This document shows positions 23,435 through 33,889 of a DNA stretch of 64,000 nucleotides, in pieces (positions within the stretch are counted from its first letter, which is position 1; each line of letters starts with the position of its first letter). The notes under the pieces are model-generated. The model did no database searches and was not told where the DNA came from. It worked only from the letters and a program-made list of their open reading frames with translations. Source of the stretch: Epiperipatus broadwayi (Eukaryota > Onychophora > Udeonychophora > Euonychophora > Peripatidae); assembly GCA_028023455.1 (NCBI GenBank), contig JAQFVV010006652.1, positions 312,001 through 376,000 on the forward strand. Direction: 5' to 3'. Made by a program: the position numbers and the translations under genes.

Positions 23435-25521
23435 TGTAACGATATATAAATATGTCGTTACATTAATTTAAAATAAAAACTTAAAAGTTCTCAAATAAAA
23501 GTAAAAAAACTAAACGCTAAAATTAAAATGTTTGTTAAACGTATATATATTCGCACAGATGCTAAACTTTAAAAATATTTTTTTTAATAAATAAAAAAAG
23601 ATATTTGAATGTATTTTTTTATAAAAAAAGATTTAAATATAAAAATAGTTTAAAAAAAGAAATAACGTAAGTAAAAATAAAAACAGGTATTAATTAATTC
23701 CTGTAATCTATAAATGGAAATGATTGTTTATAAATGGTTTGAAAAGCAAGCTAGCCTTGGGCTCTTGTATAATTAAAATGATGAGATGAAAATTGGATAA
23801 GAGAATAAAGAAAAATTAGTTTGACCAATGGAAGCACTAAGCCTTGGCTCGGACCCTAACGAAAGTGATGGATTAGTGACGTTTTGTTGATTGAATCCGT
23901 GTGGATAATATAAAAAGGGAAATACAGTTTTTTCGGACAGTTCCAGTGTTGTGTGTTTGAGAGTTGTGGTAGGACGCACATACCACACTCTCTATTTAAA
24001 AAAGAAAAAGGAAAAGACTGTGATACCTTGAACCAGCTATTGCCATCTCCAGAACATTATCTTCCAATGGAGGCGTCACGGGAATTAAAAACAGGAACCT
24101 GGACTCTTCTACCATAAGCTATATGAAATGAACAATTATTAAAATCAATTAAGAACTTTCGTCAAGTTTTACAAATTGATAAACAAGCCAACTTAAATGT
24201 TAAAACGGACTCTTATCTGACTCTTGTAAGTTTTTAAATCAAATTAATAATGTTTAATTTTATATGTTTTCCGATAAAAATCATTTCCTTTTTTTTTTTC
24301 TCTTATTGTATAAATTATTTGTTGTTTAAGATTTAAATGAAGGAATTTAAGGTTGGGTATAGACGTTGCATAGATTCGTTAGCGGTTGATAATGTTGTGG
24401 TTTTCACATTCGATTAGAATATATGTCAACGATATCACTGCAAGCATCTTACGATGAATGCTAATGGGATTTGTATATTCCCTATGCAAGTGACGTTTAT
24501 CGAGGACTTTGTATTTTGATCGGTTGTGTTGAATTTGGAATGTTTTTGACCGTGGAATCTGTGCAGCTGATCTGTACTCAACATTTTAAAACAAATTTTA
24601 TAAAATGCATTTGTGCGAACGTATCTAAATGTTAAATTTAAGTCGGGCGTGAATGGCTATATAGTTTTGTAAAGTTATATTAAGGGAGGGTAATCTTAGG
24701 TTATTCGTTTCGTGGTTGAATTGGCTCAATGGATTGGATATATTGGTGTAATTAGTAGATGTAGTATGAGGTCCGCTACGGGCAGGATTGCATATATACG
24801 CCACACACCTTCTGTTTGCCTATGGATGGGTTTGTAAGTTGGCAGACCGCAGTCCATTCCTATGGAGTTTTTTGTTTATTGTTCTACTTGCCAACAGATG
24901 TGACATTCCTGTTGGTGGAGAGTCAATGTCTTCTCTAATTCTACTTACTGTTCAGATGTCCATTCCTGACAGTATAGTATTTTGTGTTGTCGTATCATGC
25001 TACATTGAATACATGAATGTATTGGATGGATTGGCGCCAGTTGATTGCGAAATTTGTTGCCTAAGGTTAAATCAGGGAAGAATATTTTCTTTTCAAATGT
25101 AGATCTATGTAGTCTATTCATACTTGACTATCTAAATAAAATATTAAACTCATTGAAACTTAGTTAAATGTAAAATTAAAAGATTAATAGAAAAATCTAA
25201 AATGTTGAATTTATTCCTCAAAATTTAAATGTTATTTTATATGTGCGTAAATAAATATTTTTATGTGTTAATTTCTGGCAGTGGCTTTTATTTATTGATA
25301 TTTAAGATATAAATTAAGATATAGATTTTTATCTCTGCGTCTCCGCTGAGCTAGTGACTTGGGCTAACGATCGGAATATTTAAATAAAGTGGAATCTTAA
25401 CAGCGCATATCTGCCTACTCTATAAATTTTTCTAGGCTCAAAGGCCTAGATGGCGCCCTGGTAGTTGCAGATATTGTTTTTGCAGTTAGATTCGATCTTC
25501 ACTTCCATTTTGATCGTTATA
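23435..25521 (+). repeat. solo LTR-like element, long-LTR family 2, copy A
   Basis: It starts TGTAACGATATATA and ends CGTTATA, with the tetranucleotide ATAT on both sides. The inverted sequence at 40380-42257 matches it in order along its length. Both have TTACATTAATTTAAAAT near the start, a GATAAGAGAATAAA block, GGATTAGTGACGT followed by TTGAATCCG, a TATA box, GGTTATTCGTTTCGT against GGTTATTTGTTTCGT, and TATCTGCCTACTCTATAAAT near the end. No retrotransposon body is attached. Shared ends, promoter and 4-bp duplication suggest a solo LTR; the TG...TA ends are unusual. The 104-codon open frame at 24788-25102 is not conserved in the other copy. Confidence 0.65.
23909..23919 (+). promoter_or_regulatory. 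TATA box of LTR family 2, copy A
   Basis: TATAAAAAGGG lies about 475 bp from the element start. The inverted copy has TATAAAAG at the equivalent place (41766-41773, minus strand), also after the conserved TTGAATCCG block. Conservation between two diverged copies supports a genuine core promoter at the U3/R boundary and sets the transcription direction to plus for copy A. Confidence 0.55.
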
Positions 25522-25682
25522 ATATATAACTGTTCTTTTGAAACACATTTTTTTAAGATAGTCTTTTGTGAATTTTATGAATCTAAGGAAATTAAATGTT
25601 CGAATTTTTATAGAAGGCATTCTTAAGATATAATTTTTTTTTTTTTTTTAAAGATAGAAAGTTTATACTTGCGATAGATTAC

Positions 25683-25945
25683 GGTGTCACTTTGCTTGAT
25701 GCAGATAATTTTCTACTGGTTCACTCATTGTCAGGATCGACCTTGGGCTTTACTGGACTCAGGATAGACTGGCTTCAGGTTGCTTCTCTATTTTTCTTCG
25801 ATGGATCATTGTGTCACTTTGATTGAGGCAGATATTTTTTTCTTCATTTACTCATTATTAGGATCAATCTTGGGCTTTACTGGACTCAGGATAGACTGGC
25901 TTCAATGTTGGTTCTCCATTTTCTTTCATAGCAGCAGCATAGGAT
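25683..25945. repeat. tandem duplication, 127-bp period
   Basis: GTGTCACTTTGCTTGATGCA recurs 127 bp later as GTGTCACTTTGATTGAGGCA. The run CTTGGGCTTTACTGGACTCA with the bases after it is repeated without change. The open frame across the second copy has no recognisable product. Confidence 0.85.
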
Positions 25946-25959
25946 TTGTCTCTCCTCCT

Positions 25960-28430
25960 CTTCTTTAGATGGATTTTTCTGGAGACATTCCAGAGAAGGG
26001 AAAAGTAATTTGTACTACTCACAAACCATATTGTGGATCTCTTCTCAGGTTAATTATAGTATTGCACTAGTAGTTGAGAGTCACTTTTCTCTTAAAACTT
26101 TTCTTTAAAAGGCACCAACTTTTTTTTTTACTGCCAACAACTTTTTTCTTCTCTAACTGCTCGACTTTTAATTACCCCTAACTGCTTGACTTTGAATTAC
26201 TTGGTTCTTTTTCTTTGCTCTATTTATAAAAACTTTTTGCTAAGCAACTCTTTGTTTTCTATATATATATATGTTAACACCTATAATATATTTGCCTTGG
26301 TTAGAAATGAAAAACAGACCGCATGATTGATTTTCTTTCATTTACATCAGTTTAAAGATTTTTTGATTTACATCAGTTTAAAGATAAGAAAAACAATTCA
26401 ACACTCCCATGCAACTAGCTGAGTTGATCTTTTACCAAAAACAGGTGACATAACCGAGATAAGATTACACAAGGGTATGAAAATCTTACTTGCCTTTTAA
26501 TTGCCTCAAGGATGAGAAAAATGAATTCACACTTACATGCAACTATATTTTTCGGAATGTTTATGAAAAAGAAAAAAAAAAAACAGAATCATCAAAATGT
26601 TTTTTCACAAGGAACGAATCGCCTTTAGGATAAAGATATAAGACAATAGAAATATATTTTTCTTTCCAAATATATACATACAAAAAAAATGCATTTCAAT
26701 AGAACAATATACATATACATGAATCTACTCCTTCGTCAAGTCACACACATGCACCTACATATTATCCCCTTTAGCAAACAAACAAAAACGAAAAAAAAAA
26801 TGAAAAATTAGATATTTGAGCTTTAAAATCTATATATGTATACTATTTCTAACAACGAACATGAAGCTCTGTGTGTTCATACACACTGAACGCTTCAAAA
26901 TGAAACAACTCCTTCCATTCATGATGCTTATTCATTTTGTTACCTTTTTCAAAATTGTGAAGGAATGATGGTAATGTGGACTTCAATGCACATAAAATGT
27001 ATTATTTAAATGGAAACTTCACAATATCACCCCCCCCCCCATTAAATATAGCAACCTAAAATATACTTTCATGCAAGTCGATGACCAAACATTCAACTGC
27101 TGTGATGTTTGGAAACTGGTAAACAGCAAGAAGAAGTATATGTTTGATTACTAAGCTTTCAGTTTCTACAATGTAAAAGTGCAACCACCATTTATGTATA
27201 TATAATTGAATGACCTTTTGCTCATGGAATCAGGTGAACATTCTAGCATCAAAGTGACTGAATATATAATACCAATAAATCAAATGACCTCTCATATTGT
27301 TACTCATATGCTGTTGGGAACAGCTATTTTAAATGGATCTAGAGAAGGGTGAAATCAATTGCTTTTTTTTTAAAATTTTCCATATATACAAATGTCTCCA
27401 GAGATGCCATCTTGCTGCTATGCTAAATTGCCAGAATACAATCTTTAAACAAATTAGTAATCTAAATTCTTTTATAGGAAGTAATTTATTAGAAAGAGAA
27501 TTATAGGTTGTGACATTGATGTTAAAATGTTTACATGAAAGATGGATTTACTGAACATAAAACAATTAAAGATCATTGAACATACTGATAATGACATTAA
27601 GAAAGATGTAAAAAATTGTTCATAGTTCAAACCCTGGGTAGCAATGGAATGACATTTTTAAAAAAGTTATTTTTTCAGGAGAATTTTGATCAACAAAATT
27701 TTCTATTATCCATAGTATTATATATCAAGAATGTTAACAAATCATATTCAAGTATATAAAGTGGAATGCCAATTGTTCTACCCAATGGAGATTGAAATTT
27801 CTTGAAAATGTTTTTCAACCCTTGAACTACTAAATATAAGATTTGTTAAAAATCTGCTGAATATGTTGATGCTGATATAAAAGAATGTGCGAACATGTTC
27901 AAAGGTAATATTTAAAAAATGGCACTTTTAAAGAAGCTCTATAATTTCTAAAAGAGTTGATCAGATAAAAATGTCCATTTTTCACATCAAGTACAAAAAT
28001 GTGAAGCCAATTTGTGTAATTATCTCAGGATTTCTGTCTCTAACTGCAACATATAAAGTGAACAAATTGCAATGACAATGGAATGTCAGAACCATCCTTA
28101 CCATTTTTGGATATAAATTTCATTGGGTGCTGATATAGTACATGCTCGGTGGCCATTTTGAATTTGAAAACACCCAAAAACACTGCTGGCACATGCAAGC
28201 AATAAATGACATTGACTAGAAACACTCAGTTTTCAAAAAAATAAATTGCCTAAGGTATTACAATTAAAAAAAGGGTGGTGGGAAGGCATTACACTTAAAA
28301 AAAAGTGCAGGAAAATATCACATTGAATAGCCTAAGGTGCTACTATGGAAAAAAAGTGTGGGAAAAGAAAAAGAAGTGAACATTGAAAATTAAAAAATCC
28401 TAGATTTGAAAATTAAGAGAGAGAATTTGG
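25960..28430. other. AT-rich spacer with small repeats
   Basis: Short local duplications are visible: TTTACATCAGTTTAAAGAT twice near 26340-26385, and an AACTGCT-GACTTT-GAATTAC type unit twice near 26150-26205. There is a C-run at 27030. Words near 27590-27640 and 27880-27910 are loosely repeated. No gene was recognised. Confidence 0.4.
28125..28166 (-). repeat. 41-bp dispersed repeat, copy 1
   Basis: On the minus strand it reads AAATTCAAAATGGCCACCGA followed by GCATGTACTATATCAGCA. The same word with a few substitutions is at 36754-36794 on the plus strand. Both lie in AT-rich non-coding DNA and outside the LTR retrotransposon. Confidence 0.65.
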
Positions 28431-28439
28431 CAATTATTT

Positions 28440-29275
28440 ATTCTACGATAATTAAACCCTTATGCGTCCGAGGCTACCTTCACCCGCTCTCAAAATCCCC
28501 TAAGTCAACAAACTTGCAGAGCTGTCTGCCTTCTTATTTCGCAATCACCACCTGTGTAAATTAGAGTCAGATAAAAAAAACAACATCACCAGCTACATCA
28601 GGGACTTAATAAGTGTGGGTTTTGATCATAGAACAATAACCAAAAGGATTGCAAGCTTTTATAAAAGACTGCAAAAAACACAAAAGATGACAGGCAACAT
28701 CTAACTATACCCTACATACCTGCAGTAGCTAAAAATTTCAGTAAAATATTACAGAAGGAATTCAAACTTGGATTCAGAATCCCTTAAAACACCAATAGGC
28801 TCATCAACAATACTAAAGACAAAAGAAATATAGAAGAAACCCCCCATGTTGTTTATAGAATTGTGTGCCCGCAGACAGGGTGTGATTCGGTATATTATAA
28901 AGAAACTCGGGGCCACAGTGAGCAACAGACTGGCTCAGCATAGATATATATACAAAAGCTACAACTAAGGGAGAGGGCAGCTCGTATTTGCTGACCACCA
29001 GCAGGAGCACAATCATAGATTTGAGCCATCTACAGCCGACATCGTATGCACAGAAAGAAACGATGTCAAGAGGAAGATCAAAGAGGCATGTTACATCACC
29101 AGTGATGCCAGGTGAATAAATAGAAAGGACACATGCTTCGCGGTTTCGAAAAGGTGGATGTTGTAAATAATTTGCATGCATTTGCATAGAGTCAACAGCC
29201 TAAAAAAGGACTGATTATGGAGCTGCAAGGGCTCCGAAAGTACTAAGTCCATAAAATAGAAGCTTACTAATAATA
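28440..29275 (+). pseudogene. Penelope-like element remnant with GIY-YIG endonuclease
   Basis: From 28707 one frame reads IPYIPAVAKNFSKILQKEF, then after a single stop it continues to ETPHVVYRIVCPQTGCD and SVYYKETRG. The downstream reading is in another frame: ATVSNRLAQHRYIYKSYN. This order is that of the region joining reverse transcriptase and endonuclease in Penelope-like retroelements: a 'PY...K' motif, a Cys pair, a degenerate YIG motif (YYK for YIG), and the R..QH segment with the conserved Arg. Further pieces (NDVKRKIKEACYIT) follow in shifted frames up to about 29120. The upstream part, from 28440, has a lysine-rich piece resembling the end of the polymerase region. Stops and frameshifts make it a relic. 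The reverse-transcriptase core is missing. Confidence 0.75.
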
Positions 29276-29324
29276 AACTTATAGTTTCACCTCAGCTATT
29301 AATTTTAGCATATCAGTAATAAAC

Positions 29325-29446
29325 CAAAAATGCTAATTTATATAGTGTAACAGTCAAAACACGTGTATCTCATTAACATATTGCACAAAAATGCTAATTT
29401 ATATAGTGTAACAGTCAAAACACGTGTATCTCATTAACATATTGCA
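29325..29446. repeat. 61-bp tandem duplication across an LTR boundary
   Basis: Two near-identical 61-bp units (29325-29385 and 29386-29446) each contain 21 bp of flanking DNA, the 4-bp target site and the first 40 bp of the LTR (TGTAACAGTCAAAACACGTG and on). The duplication therefore arose after the retrotransposon inserted. Confidence 0.92.
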
Positions 29447-31899
29447 GAATTCGACCACCACACAGAACAGCAGCACCATCGAGTAGCGAAGCCACCGGTA
29501 ATACTGAGTTCGAACATAGTTTATCGGTTCCACAATACAATCTACGGAATAACGCCTCTGATGCGACATAAGTAAACACTTCTTTAGGCACGGTGGTCAG
29601 GGAGATGCACGAGATTCATGGGTTTTGTTTCCGAGTTGGCCAACAATCAAACGAATATTAATTAACATATATAATCGAGGAAATGTCTATAATGGGCATC
29701 GAATAAATGAAAACTTAACTACAGACGTATAGTTAGAATTATTTATTTACGTATTTAATAAAAGAAAACATTATTAATGTTATTAATCATATTTTAAATT
29801 CAAAGTCTCAACAGCTAATTGGTAATATTATATATATAAAAATACATTTATTTATAAGGAGCATTTATTTATATGAAGGCGTAATCTAGCTACCTAGGGT
29901 TCTCGAGTGAGTATTTCTAATGCGTGCTGTAAGGAATTTATACTTTGCACTGCAAGAGTCATCAGTAACGGCGGACATACATTTATTTAATAAAAATATT
30001 TATTTTACGACTAAGGGCAAACATTTATTTGAGAGTATATGATGAAGATAATGCCGAGGCGGAGTGATAGAGAGAATAATAAACTAAATAAAAGAACACG
30101 TGGTACGCTTTAGAAGGGCGATGTAAAATGGCAGCGCTGAAACTGCAATGCCGTGAATAAGTTATAAGGGTTTCGGGTTGGTCTCTGCCGCGACCCGAAG
30201 AGGTAAGGTGTCACATGAGCATAACCAGGGACAAGCGGTCCGTGTCGCAATTTGCCAGCTGGCTGCGTGACGGTCGTCAAGCCCTACGGGAACATTATCA
30301 TGTCCGCTTGTGTAGGACGACTGGGGTTAATTCAACCCTAGAGAATCCGGAGTATTCACGGCGTGGAATGAGCCATCGGGGCTTCAAAACGTAACACATG
30401 TATAATATCTAAAAGATTGTGGTAATATTTAACTAGATTTCAAACTCGGCCCAACATTATCAACGTTGACTGAAAGAAAATTGGTGACTCTCAAAGAAAT
30501 GAAATTTACATAATTATTCATTAACATTTAATAATAAAAAAAATATCTAAAAAGGGAATTATTACAGCGAGTATGCCAGCTATTACGGAGTAGTAGACCC
30601 TGCATTACAATAACTGATTCTTTGAATGCGTGTCGATTTATATGAAATTTAAGTTATTTATAAAAGCAAATATTAATGATAATTCGACACGCATTCACTG
30701 TTCAAGCGATTATGGATTTAGCTTTAAAACTAAGATAATTATGAGAAGGTAATATTTCAATGATAATTATAAATGAAATGTAGATTTAAGAAATACACAC
30801 CTAAGAAGTGATAGAGGGAGGGTAAGCTAGATTATGCGAGAAATTTACAGATTACATGAATTCTCAAATTTTAGTTTCTCAAAATTACAATTTTAACATT
30901 TAGAAGTTATACAAATAATAGGAGATGAGCTATAGCTTATTATTACTAGAGTACTCTATAATTTGGAATACACACACAGGTACCTGTTTTATAAGATGTT
31001 TTCGTCCATTGGTTTAATAGCAGATTGTTCGTAATTAGAAGTTTTCTTTCTTGTCCTGGGCATGTTGTTTTATTGATTTTTAACAGCAGCGGCTTTCTTG
31101 TTTATTTCAGGCAGCAGATCATTTTGGTGTTTTTACGATGGGCAAGGTGAAGCTCGGCATATGGTGGGCCATCTCCCGATGGAGAATAATTTCGGTGCTT
31201 ACTCGGTCATACCTTGCAGTATTAATTTATTTAAGATATTTTAGACGCTCCACTCGAGAGCAAAGCTAAAATTCAAGTGAAAGTCTCCAGCAAGTCTAAG
31301 ATGGCCTCCTTTTTTTTATCTTGATCTTTTAAATTTTTGTTGAGATATTTTTAGGTTTTATTTATCTTGCCCTCAGGATAATCAATGCTCTGCTGGTTTT
31401 AATTAGAAAGAAATTTGCTGTGCTATTGTTTGTTTTTCTTTACATTCGTTAATTACATTCTTTTGGAATTTTGCTATAATTAATTTATTATCTATCACTG
31501 ACCGATGCTTTTAAATTTTCAAAGACAAAAGGGAATAAAATTATTTTAACTTTAATTAATTAATGCATCAGATTTTGTTAGAATTATTATTTAACGAAAT
31601 TTAAACTAAACAACAAATACGAACTTTATAAAATTCAAAATAAATGATTATGATTACACAAAATTTATTTAACTAAAAGGAATCTAAATTATATTATTTT
31701 ATCCGTATTTATTGCCTTTAATTTGAGATCGAAATGTGTGCGTGTTTATGTTGAATTCTACATATATTTATACATTTTTAATATTGTTACACACACAATT
31801 CGATACCAAAAAGTTTAAATTTGGGTGGGATAGACCGGTCAGTGAGAGACGACAGAAAAAGGTGAAACTTGAGATTCGAATACGAATCTCACTGTTTCA
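29407..31899 (-). repeat. 3' LTR of the gag-only element
   Basis: 2493 bp, very long for an LTR. It includes a GC-rich block at about 30105-30395, quite unlike the surrounding AT-rich sequence, and a hairpin (GAGATTCG, loop AATA, CGAATCTC) at 31871-31890 close to the U3 end. The plus strand has a 43-codon ORF at 31138-31269 that is unchanged in the other LTR. Its outer edge is partly duplicated (61-bp tandem repeat at 29325-29446). Confidence 0.93.
31138..31269 (+). CDS. 43-codon ORF inside the LTR, antisense to the element
   Basis: It opens at ATG with MGKVKLGIWWAISRW and ends at TAA, 8 bp after a conserved Arg-rich RRSTREQ. The same ORF is present without change at 35648-35779 in the other LTR. 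An acceptor-like TTGTTTATTTCAG precedes it. The first five residues coincide with those of glyceraldehyde-3-phosphate dehydrogenase, but nothing afterwards does, so I read that as chance. With both LTRs so young, conservation is not evidence of selection. Confidence 0.15.
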   Translation: MGKVKLGIWWAISRWRIISVLTRSYLAVLIYLRYFRRSTREQS

Positions 31900-31917
31900 T
31901 TTCCCCGTACTTCCCGT
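31900..31917 (-). promoter_or_regulatory. polypurine tract of the LTR element
   Basis: On the minus strand ACGGGAAGTACGGGGAAA ends exactly where the 3' LTR begins (TGAAACAG). Position and purine content fit the plus-strand primer for reverse transcription. Confidence 0.8.
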
Positions 31918-32381
31918 GAACAATTAAGGAAGAACAAAGGAGGCATGAAAGAGGAAAAAAAAAATTTACATTACATAATTGAAAGACGAAAAGAAAAAAA
32001 TTATTATTGTTTTTACAGATATTGAAATAGAGAAAGCAGAGATTTCATGAAGTAACGAACAATTTATATACCCGGATCTAGAATTTAAACTTTAATTTTA
32101 AAATGACCTAATTTGGCCGTGTCTGGTTAGCAATCATTATAATAATTAGTTAAACTGAATATATACATATACAAAAAAATTCATAGAATAGGATTAGTTA
32201 AGATAATATATAAAAAAAATTTTAAGAGTAATAGTAATTAAATATACATAATATATATAAAAAAAAATTTTTTTTTTAAAACTCTATTCGACTAAAGTAC
32301 AATCCATTCAACCAAATTCATTATACAAATTCATTTTAATATTTTCATATACGTTTAATCCGTCCTAATGGTCTAATATTT
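31918..32381 (-). other. non-coding 3' interior of the LTR element
   Basis: AT-rich sequence between the end of the gag ORF and the polypurine tract, with no pol-like reading in any frame. A full element would carry several kilobases of pol here, so this marks an internal deletion or a lineage that never had pol. Confidence 0.6.
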
Positions 32382-33323
32382 TTACAACCCCGGGTCAGGT
32401 GGATAATACCGATGTCTCGTCATCGATGACCGCGGCCTTGGGTTTTCTAATCTTCGTCCTCGATCAGGTGGTTCTTTGGCCCACTGGTTCAAATCCAAGA
32501 CAGTGAGAAATTTAATCATTTCTCCTATATCTTTTATGTGAATGCCTATCATTAATGGTTGGATGGTTAGCGGCATGCTACGCTGGGTCGTTCTAAATTT
32601 CCATGTCCCCATATTCCACCAGTTTTTGGCAAAACCTTGCAGATGGTAATTAGCTATAGCAATCTGTTCATCTGGCCCTGTTTTATGAAATTTTAAGAAC
32701 CTCTGTAGGCTCTCAAGGTGGGTTTGAGGTTTTTTTCTTATTTCCCCTCTAAAGATCTTGATGTGGATCATCTTGGCTAAATAGCTTTGGTGTCCAACGT
32801 CCATCTTCGCCTCTTCTTTAATGTTGACTTCCTTTTCTGGTTCTTGTGGGCCTTCATCGGTTGGAATGAGGTCTCTCTGCTCATCATATTTTTTTACCTC
32901 CACGACACTACCTGTTTGCTCTTCTATCATAGGTTCATCAGACCTCTCTACCTTCATTTCACTCTGCCTGTCTTTAACCTCTTCTACCTTTTTACTAACT
33001 TTGGATATTCCCAACTGTTCCCTTATTACTTCTAACTCTCTCACTATAGCGTCTTTAAATTCCTGACATTCCCTGACTCTTCTTTTTTTTTCTTCCTGTC
33101 TCCTTTTTGATTCTTCATCGCTTCTTTTTTTTATCTCCTCCTCATACATTTCCTTCATTACTTGCATACCCTGTCTGAGCATCTCCTTCATGAACTTGAA
33201 ATTATAGTCCATGGATGCTCTGCATTGTTGCGGAGCTTCCCTTCGCTCGGGTGTCGACTCCAAAGCCTCAGATAAATCTAGCTGCTCTGTCTCAGTATTT
33301 TCTGTTTCCATTTTCTTATCCAT
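32382..33323 (-). CDS. Gag-like protein of a non-autonomous LTR retrotransposon
   Basis: An intact ORF of 313 codons starting MDKKMETENTETEQL, the only coding sequence inside the element. Residues about 50-125 are extremely charged (KRRQEEKKRRVRE and similar), predicted as a long coiled coil. Residues about 125-180 are acidic and disordered. Residues about 188-240 fit the N-terminal part of a Ty3/Gypsy capsid: KIFRGE, then THLESLQRFLKF, then NYHLQGFAKNWW. This corresponds to the family pattern of a 'F.G' start and 'L.G.A..WW' helix. The C-terminus ends in an arginine-rich tail (DRGRRLENPRPRSS) with no CCHC zinc knuckle. It is shorter than usual, because the capsid C-terminal domain and the nucleocapsid seem lost. 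The protein would be expected to package its own RNA. A related gag, also broken, lies at 59.8 kb (YLQGMAEDWW). The plus-strand ORFs over the same DNA are shadows. Confidence 0.85.
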   Translation of the reverse strand: MDKKMETENTETEQLDLSEALESTPERREAPQQCRASMDYNFKFMKEMLRQGMQVMKEMYEEEIKKRSDEESKRRQEEKKRRVRECQEFKDAIVRELEVIREQLGISKVSKKVEEVKDRQSEMKVERSDEPMIEEQTGSVVEVKKYDEQRDLIPTDEGPQEPEKEVNIKEEAKMDVGHQSYLAKMIHIKIFRGEIRKKPQTHLESLQRFLKFHKTGPDEQIAIANYHLQGFAKNWWNMGTWKFRTTQRSMPLTIQPLMIGIHIKDIGEMIKFLTVLDLNQWAKEPPDRGRRLENPRPRSSMTRHRYYPPDPGL

Positions 33324-33838
33324 TTATTTATTTATTTTTCACTAGTAGCATTTAACTATCCCCCACCGGTATCTTGGCCCTATAATACTCTTTCCTTGCC
33401 CTATCTCTATTCTACATTGCTGCCCTTAATATACTTAACATATATATTATAACTAACTATTAGTAACGCGTATAAGCCACTGCTGTCTATGACATATATA
33501 TTTTTACTTTACTAAATTTTATTGTTAAAAACATAATAAGCTTCTGCTGTCTCATTTAGCTACTGATTATTATTATATATATAAAAAGATATTTCATTAG
33601 ATCCGAGTATTTCGTTCCTTCTTACATTACACACACATCCCTGCTTTCCTTAAATTTGTTATTACGCCTGCTGTCCTTTCATTCACTCGACCCACATTAT
33701 TTCGCTCGATTTACTTTTTTTTTTTTTATTTTTATCAAAACAAAATCGTATATATATAGAATAATTAGCCAACTCGGCAACGAACGCTAAAGAAATTTAT
33801 CTGCGTTATTTTTGCTCAGGGTATCTATGGGTTTTATG
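33324..33838 (-). other. 5' leader of the LTR element
   Basis: Untranslated leader between the primer site and the gag start, expected to hold the RNA packaging signal. It contains a T-run in plus orientation near 33714-33728 and no open frame. Confidence 0.55.
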
Positions 33839-33865
33839 CTCGAAGCCTCACGTTGGAAAGCGCCA
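33839..33865 (-). promoter_or_regulatory. tRNA-Lys-like primer binding site, displaced
   Basis: On the minus strand it reads TGGCGC, then TTT, then CCAACGTGAGGCTTCGAG. From memory, the classic Lys1,2 primer site begins TGGCGCCCAACGTGGGGC, so this matches well except for an insertion of about 2-3 bases after TGGCGC and scattered substitutions. It starts 24 nt inside the 5' LTR edge rather than the usual 0-10. Identity by eye; a tRNA comparison would settle it. Confidence 0.6.
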
Positions 33866-33889
33866 AACGCTAAAAAAAAAATTTAACTA

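Noticed and set aside
24788-25102. 104-codon ORF with membrane-like composition
   Set aside because: Lies in solo LTR copy A and has no counterpart in copy B.
28813-29187. 124-codon minus-strand ORF
   Set aside because: Antisense of the Penelope-like endonuclease; only the plus strand gives family motifs.
30105-30395. Ribosomal RNA fragment within the LTR
   Set aside because: GC content suggested it, but I could not match any conserved rRNA segment.
31138-31269. Glyceraldehyde-3-phosphate dehydrogenase fragment
   Set aside because: Only the first five residues agree; the NAD-binding motif does not follow.
32787-33066. Two plus-strand ORFs of about 80 codons
   Set aside because: Shadows of the gag coiled-coil region on the minus strand.
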